From: Halobacteroidaceae bacterium
Lineage (GTDB): Bacteria > Bacillota > Halanaerobiia > B1SED10-174
Assembly (NCBI GenBank): GCA_003550445.1
Contig: PUKG01000006.1
Coordinates: forward strand, 1-9,033
Direction of reading: 5' to 3'
Length of the DNA: 9,033 nucleotides
In this document: positions 5,462 through 9,033 of the stretch, one piece after another
Numbering within the stretch: position 1 is the first letter of the stretch
How the letters are laid out: every line of letters begins with the position of its first letter
Made by a program: the position numbers and the translations under genes
Notes under the pieces: generated by a model
Told to the model about the DNA's origin: nothing
What the model saw: the letters and a program-made list of their open reading frames with translations, nothing else
Database searches by the model: none

Positions 5462-7630
5462 ATGAGTCATAAAGTGGCCGAAGTAATTATTGATATTCCT
5501 CATGGGGATGTTGACCGGGTTTTTGATTATTCCATTCCCCAGGAATTACAAGAAAAAATTCAACCCGGTTCCCGGGTAAAAGTTCCCTTTGGCCACGGGC
5601 TGAGAAACGGTTTCGTTTGGAAAGTTAAGGAAAAAACAAACATTCAAAAACTAAAAGCTATCTCTAACCTTGTAAATGAATCCCTATTAAATCCTACTCA
5701 GTTGAAACTGGTTGACTGGTTGGTAAAAAACTATTTTTGCTTTTATATTACTGCCCTTCAAGCAGTTATTCCTCCTGAAATTGCCCGGGAAGAAGTTCCA
5801 AAGGAATCCCGGGTTTATCCATTACCAGGGGAGGGCCCCATTAATTGGGGTAGAGCCGGGAAACAGAAAAAAATCTGGGAGCACCTTAATTCCCTCTCCT
5901 ATCCACCCCTTAAAGCCGACCTGGAAAGAGAATTATCAACAAGTTCTTCGACTATTAATACCCTGGAGAAAAAGGGTTTAATTAAAGTAAAAAAGGAAAT
6001 AATGAAAATAGACCCTCTATCGCCAAGACCCAAAAAAGGGAAAAATTTTGAGAGCGAAAGAGAATATTCAATTGAGGAAAAATTTATTTCCCCGGGGAAG
6101 TTTTTATTAAGATTTGGTCCTGGGGAAAATCTCTGGCCCTTTTATTGTTCATTGATTAAAAAAACCCTGGAGAAAAAAAAAGGGATAATCCTTTTGGTTC
6201 CAGAGGCTTCCCAGGCAGATTTTATAGGGAAAATGCTGGTAAACCTTTTCCCTGGAGAAACAATTTTGCTTCACAGTGAACTATCTTCAAAAGAGCGTTA
6301 CGATCAGTGGTGGAGAAGCAAAAATAATCGTCCGGTTGTTTTGGTAGGAACAAGATCCGCTATTTTCTCACCCGTTCAGGACCTTGGCTTAATTATAATT
6401 CATAATGAAGAAAATGAGGCTTTCCGACAGCAGGAAAATCCCAGATATATTACTTCTGAAGTTGCAGAAAAAAGAATTGAGATTGAGGGGGGGAGCCTTC
6501 TTTTATCTTCTTCCAGCCCTTCTGTAAACGCTTTTTATTTAAAGAAAAATAAGAACTATTCATACCTGGAGAGCCCTTTTCTGATAGAAAATGAGAAACC
6601 CATTGAACTGGTTGATATGCGGGAAGAATTTGAGAAAGGAAACATTAGTATTTTTAGCGAATCGGTTAAAACAGTTCTTAAAGATCTAAAAAAGGGAACT
6701 TCAAAAACCATTTTCTTTTATGTAAACCGCAGGGGATATGCCCCATTTATTCTTTGCCGGAGCTGTGGATATGTAGCCCGTTGTGAAAAATGCAACAGAA
6801 CAATGACCCTGCATAAAACCAGCAACGCTCTACAATGCCACTACTGCAAAACCCAGCAAGAACCTTTAGAAACCTGCCCAAAATGCCAGAGCAAATTTAT
6901 CCGATCCCTGGGCATCGGAACAGAAAAAGTTGCCGAGGAAATAAAAAAATATTTCCCCCGTCTTAAATATATGATTGTAGATTCTGATAGGATAAAAACC
7001 CAGGACCAACTTGAAAAAGTCTCCCGGGAAATCAAAGAACAAAAATGGGATGTAATAATTGGAACCAGATTACTGTTTAAAGAATTTTTCCCCCGGTTTG
7101 ATTTTGGAGTAATGGTAATGGCCGATACCAATCTTAACCTACCCTTTTATGATAGCCAGGAAGAGTTTTTTCACCTGGTAATTTCAAACGCCAGCAGGGT
7201 TAGGGAGGGCAAACTTTTTATCCAAACATATTATCCTGAACAAAAAACTCTTCAATTTGCTTCGAAAAATGATTGGGATAAATTTATGGAGAATGAATGG
7301 GAGTTTCGCAAAAAATACAGTTATCCTCCTGCCAAGCAACTGTTATCATTTTCCCTTTCAGGAAAACTGGAAAAAGAAGTTGCTCAAGGGGCAAAAAAAT
7401 TGGCTAAAGAAATTTCTTCCCTTGCCTGCAAAGGTGAACTTGATATGATGGGGCCAGTTTCTGTGAGCTTTTTTCAGGAAAAAGGAAAATTTCGCTGGCA
7501 GGTTTTCTGCAGGGCAGGGAAAAGAGAAATGCTTGGTTCTGTTGTTAATCAGACAAATGGCTTGGTAAGAGAGCTAATTCGGAAAGGAATTGTGGTTAAT
7601 CTTGAATTAAATCCCAAAGGAATGTTATAA
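5462..7630 (+). CDS. priA: Primosomal protein N' (PriA) with degenerate helicase motifs, probably ATPase-inactive
   Basis: PriA binds stalled replication forks and reloads the replisome. This 722-residue protein has the usual length and order: 3' DNA-binding domain (about 1-105, with DVDRVFDYSIP and PGSRVKVPFG), winged helix (about 110-185), two helicase lobes and a C-terminal domain (KKYSYPPAKQL onward). The eight zinc cysteines are intact: Cys432, 435, 441, 444, 459, 462, 472 and 475. LHSELSSKER and GTRSAIFSP are also conserved. The ATPase core is not. Where Walker A GVTGSGKT should stand, residues 218-225 read FGPGENLW. The DEEH box reads HNEE (314-317). Motif III GSATPS reads SSSSPS (349-354). 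Motif V has GTRLLFKEFFP (534-544), and motif VI QVAGRAGR is reduced to SNASRVR (575-581). The reading frame is unbroken, which argues against sequencing error. ATG 5462 directly follows the metK stop; GGGAGG and AGGGA (5443-5454) inside metK provide ribosome binding. Structural or loading roles may remain, as proposed for actinobacterial PriA without helicase motifs. Confidence 0.93.
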   Translation: MSHKVAEVIIDIPHGDVDRVFDYSIPQELQEKIQPGSRVKVPFGHGLRNGFVWKVKEKTNIQKLKAISNLVNESLLNPTQLKLVDWLVKNYFCFYITALQAVIPPEIAREEVPKESRVYPLPGEGPINWGRAGKQKKIWEHLNSLSYPPLKADLERELSTSSSTINTLEKKGLIKVKKEIMKIDPLSPRPKKGKNFESEREYSIEEKFISPGKFLLRFGPGENLWPFYCSLIKKTLEKKKGIILLVPEASQADFIGKMLVNLFPGETILLHSELSSKERYDQWWRSKNNRPVVLVGTRSAIFSPVQDLGLIIIHNEENEAFRQQENPRYITSEVAEKRIEIEGGSLLLSSSSPSVNAFYLKKNKNYSYLESPFLIENEKPIELVDMREEFEKGNISIFSESVKTVLKDLKKGTSKTIFFYVNRRGYAPFILCRSCGYVARCEKCNRTMTLHKTSNALQCHYCKTQQEPLETCPKCQSKFIRSLGIGTEKVAEEIKKYFPRLKYMIVDSDRIKTQDQLEKVSREIKEQKWDVIIGTRLLFKEFFPRFDFGVMVMADTNLNLPFYDSQEEFFHLVISNASRVREGKLFIQTYYPEQKTLQFASKNDWDKFMENEWEFRKKYSYPPAKQLLSFSLSGKLEKEVAQGAKKLAKEISSLACKGELDMMGPVSVSFFQEKGKFRWQVFCRAGKREMLGSVVNQTNGLVRELIRKGIVVNLELNPKGML

Positions 7631-7644
7631 TTACCTAAGAATTG

Positions 7645-7652
7645 AGAGGTGG
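7645..7652 (+). promoter_or_regulatory. Ribosome binding site that decides the TTG start of def
   Basis: AGAGGTGG lies 7 nt before the TTG at 7660. The upstream in-frame TTG at 7642 sits beside this site and cannot use it, and no other Shine-Dalgarno sequence precedes it. Confidence 0.75.
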
Positions 7653-7659
7653 ATTTTCA

Positions 7660-8127
7660 TTGGCCATTCGACCGATAAGAACGATGGGAGATCCGGTTTT
7701 AAAAAGTAAATGTAGCCCCGTGGAAAAAATTGATGAAAGTCTCGAAAGACTTATAAAAGATATGTCTGATACCATGTATGACGCTCCCGGGGTTGGCCTT
7801 GCAGCCCCCCAGATTGGCGTTAATAAAAAGGTTATTGTTTATGATATTGGTGAGGGACTTCAGGTTCTTCTTAATCCCGAAATTTTAGAAAAAGGCGAGG
7901 AAGAAGAAGGAGCTGAGGGATGCTTGAGTGTTCCCGGTGAAGAAAGGGCGATAAAAAGGGCCAGCTGGATAAGAGTAAAAGGATTGGATGAGAAAGGTAA
8001 TGAAATTGAAAAAGAATTCTCCGGTTTTGCAGCAAGGGTCTTGCAGCATGAGATTGACCACCTGCAGGGGAGGTTAATTATACAAAAAGGCCGGCCTTTA
8101 CCAAAAAAGGAGATTGAGGAAGAATGA
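7660..8127 (+). CDS. def: Peptide deformylase
   Basis: The enzyme removes the N-formyl group from nascent proteins at the ribosome. From a TTG start at 7660 the product has 155 residues and begins MAIRPIRTMGDPVL, the standard family N-terminus. All three metal-site motifs are intact: GVGLAAPQIG (44-53), EGCLSVPG (86-93) with metal ligand Cys88, and QHEIDHLQG (129-137) with ligands His130 and His134 and catalytic Glu131. EGCLSVPG and the short, charged C-terminus fit bacterial type 1/2 enzymes; finer typing is uncertain. The alternative TTG at 7642 would add six residues and cannot use the ribosome binding site at 7645-7652. The gene lies 29 nt after priA with no terminator between, and its TGA stop overlaps the ATG of fmt, so the deformylase and the formyltransferase that creates its substrate are translationally coupled. 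Confidence 0.97.
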   Translation: MAIRPIRTMGDPVLKSKCSPVEKIDESLERLIKDMSDTMYDAPGVGLAAPQIGVNKKVIVYDIGEGLQVLLNPEILEKGEEEEGAEGCLSVPGEERAIKRASWIRVKGLDEKGNEIEKEFSGFAARVLQHEIDHLQGRLIIQKGRPLPKKEIEEE

Positions 8128-9033
8128 AAGTTTTTTTTGCTGGAACACCCGAATTTTCGGTGCCTTCCCTTAAAGTTTTAGCCCAGGATCCCGGTATTGA
8201 TGTTTTGGGTGTTTTTTCTCAACCTTCCAAGCCTCGGGGAAGGGGACAGAGGGTTAAATCTACTCCAGTTTCCGATGCAGCAAAAAGACTGGGCCTTCCC
8301 CTTTATGAGGTAAAAAATATAAACGAAAAAGAAAACCTTAACATTCTGGCAGAAAATAAGGTTGAATTCCTTGTGGTTGTTGCTTTTGGACAAAAATTAA
8401 GTCCGGAGTTATTAGAAATACCAGAAAAAGGGGCGGTAAATCTTCATGCATCCTTATTACCAAGGTATAGGGGAGCAAATCCCATCCAAAGAGCCTTGCT
8501 AAATGGAGATAACGAGAGTGGTTTATCTACAATGCTTATGGATGAAGGCTGGGATACCGGTCCTGTTTTAATGCAAAAAACCCTGACCATTGGACCGAAT
8601 GAAACTTTTAAGACCCTCCATGATAAAATGGCTCGTGAAGGTGCTCCCTTATTATTAGAAACCTTAAAAAAATTTAGCAGGGGAGATATTGAACCCAAAC
8701 AGCAAAAGGGAAAAGTGGTTTACGCCTCCAAATTAAAACCTGAAGAAATGGAGCTTAACTGGAAGGAAGACGCTGAATTTCTTGAGAGAAAAATCAGGGC
8801 TTTAAACCCTTTTCCTGGAGCCAGAACAAGTTATAAAGGGGAAGAATGGAAGATATTTGGTGCGGAAATTAAGGATAATATAAACGGGTTTGAGCCGGGA
8901 AGAATTAAAGTTATTGATAACAGGGAATTGATTGTCCAAACGGGAATTGGGGCTCTCAAAATTAAAGAGCTGCAAAGACCCGGAAAGAAAACCCTTCCCA
9001 CGGAAAAATTTCTTCTTGGGTTCCCGGTTGAAA
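8124..9033 (+). CDS. fmt: Methionyl-tRNA formyltransferase, 3'-truncated by the window edge
   Basis: Fmt transfers a formyl group from 10-formyltetrahydrofolate to initiator Met-tRNA. The frame is open for 303 codons from ATG 8124 to the window end. The usual length is about 310-315, so only the last few residues are missing. The N-terminus MKVFFAGTPEFSVPSL is typical. Catalytic residues lie in AVNLHASLLPRYRGANPIQ (104-122), with Asn106 and His108, and in MDEGWDTGP (139-147), with Asp144; these correspond to Asn106, His108 and Asp144 of the Escherichia coli enzyme. The tRNA-discriminating loop reads QPSKPRGRG (33-41); most homologs have QPDRP, so a Ser replaces the Asp, while the functionally important Arg (Arg40) is kept. 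The C-terminal OB-like domain follows (LNPFPGARTSY near 259). ATG overlaps the def stop as ATGA. Confidence 0.97.
   Translation, partial: MKVFFAGTPEFSVPSLKVLAQDPGIDVLGVFSQPSKPRGRGQRVKSTPVSDAAKRLGLPLYEVKNINEKENLNILAENKVEFLVVVAFGQKLSPELLEIPEKGAVNLHASLLPRYRGANPIQRALLNGDNESGLSTMLMDEGWDTGPVLMQKTLTIGPNETFKTLHDKMAREGAPLLLETLKKFSRGDIEPKQQKGKVVYASKLKPEEMELNWKEDAEFLERKIRALNPFPGARTSYKGEEWKIFGAEIKDNINGFEPGRIKVIDNRELIVQTGIGALKIKELQRPGKKTLPTEKFLLGFPVE

Noticed and set aside
5781..5981. Small + strand ORF inside priA
   Set aside because: It is an alternative-frame shadow of priA with no ribosome binding site or recognisable features.
6113..6412. Frameshift or sequencing error as the cause of the missing PriA helicase motifs
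   Set aside because: Family residues flank each altered motif in the same frame, and several separate motifs are changed by substitution, which a local frame error cannot explain.
7642..7659. TTG 7642 as start of def
   Set aside because: It sits next to the ribosome binding site itself. TTG 7660 gives the conserved MAIRPIRTMGDPVL start at proper spacing.

Overview
The window looks like core chromosome from an anaerobic, low-to-moderate GC Firmicute, probably of the Clostridia. The grounds are strong AGGAGG-type ribosome binding sites, tight one-strand operons, a Na+-pumping biotin-dependent decarboxylase, a classical amino-acid-fermenter glutamate dehydrogenase, and the priA-def-fmt order typical of that phylum. 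Genus cannot be assigned from this sequence. Every supported gene is on the + strand. There are no RNA genes, mobile elements, CRISPR arrays or long repeats that I can see.

Region 1 (1-1954) is the distal part of an operon for a sodium-ion-translocating acyl-CoA decarboxylase, most likely methylmalonyl-CoA decarboxylase. It holds the last residues of the carboxyltransferase (alpha), the small membrane anchor (delta/OadG type), the biotin carrier (gamma) and the multi-spanning beta subunit that couples decarboxylation of carboxybiotin to Na+ export. A possible 15-codon ORF with an excellent ribosome binding site follows. Then comes a Glu/Leu/Phe/Val-type glutamate dehydrogenase (2040-3287), closed by a strong intrinsic terminator (3297-3328). 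Together these genes suggest energy metabolism based on amino-acid or dicarboxylate fermentation, with decarboxylation driving a sodium gradient.

Region 2 (3329-9033) starts with a likely sigma-A promoter placed directly after that terminator and a leader of about 210 nt without a recognised riboswitch. It then runs through sfsA, metK, priA, def and fmt with almost no gaps: metK and priA abut, def and fmt overlap by 4 nt, and fmt runs off the end. MetK makes S-adenosylmethionine. Fmt formylates initiator Met-tRNA and Def removes the formyl group, so three of the five genes concern methionine. PriA is the replication-restart protein.

The most notable observation is that this PriA is full length (722 codons) and keeps all eight zinc-binding cysteines, yet has lost the Walker A lysine and threonine, the DEEH box, the motif III signature and much of motifs V and VI. 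It appears to be an ATPase/helicase-dead PriA at the standard priA locus. A similar loss is known for actinobacterial PriA, but I would not expect it in a Firmicute.
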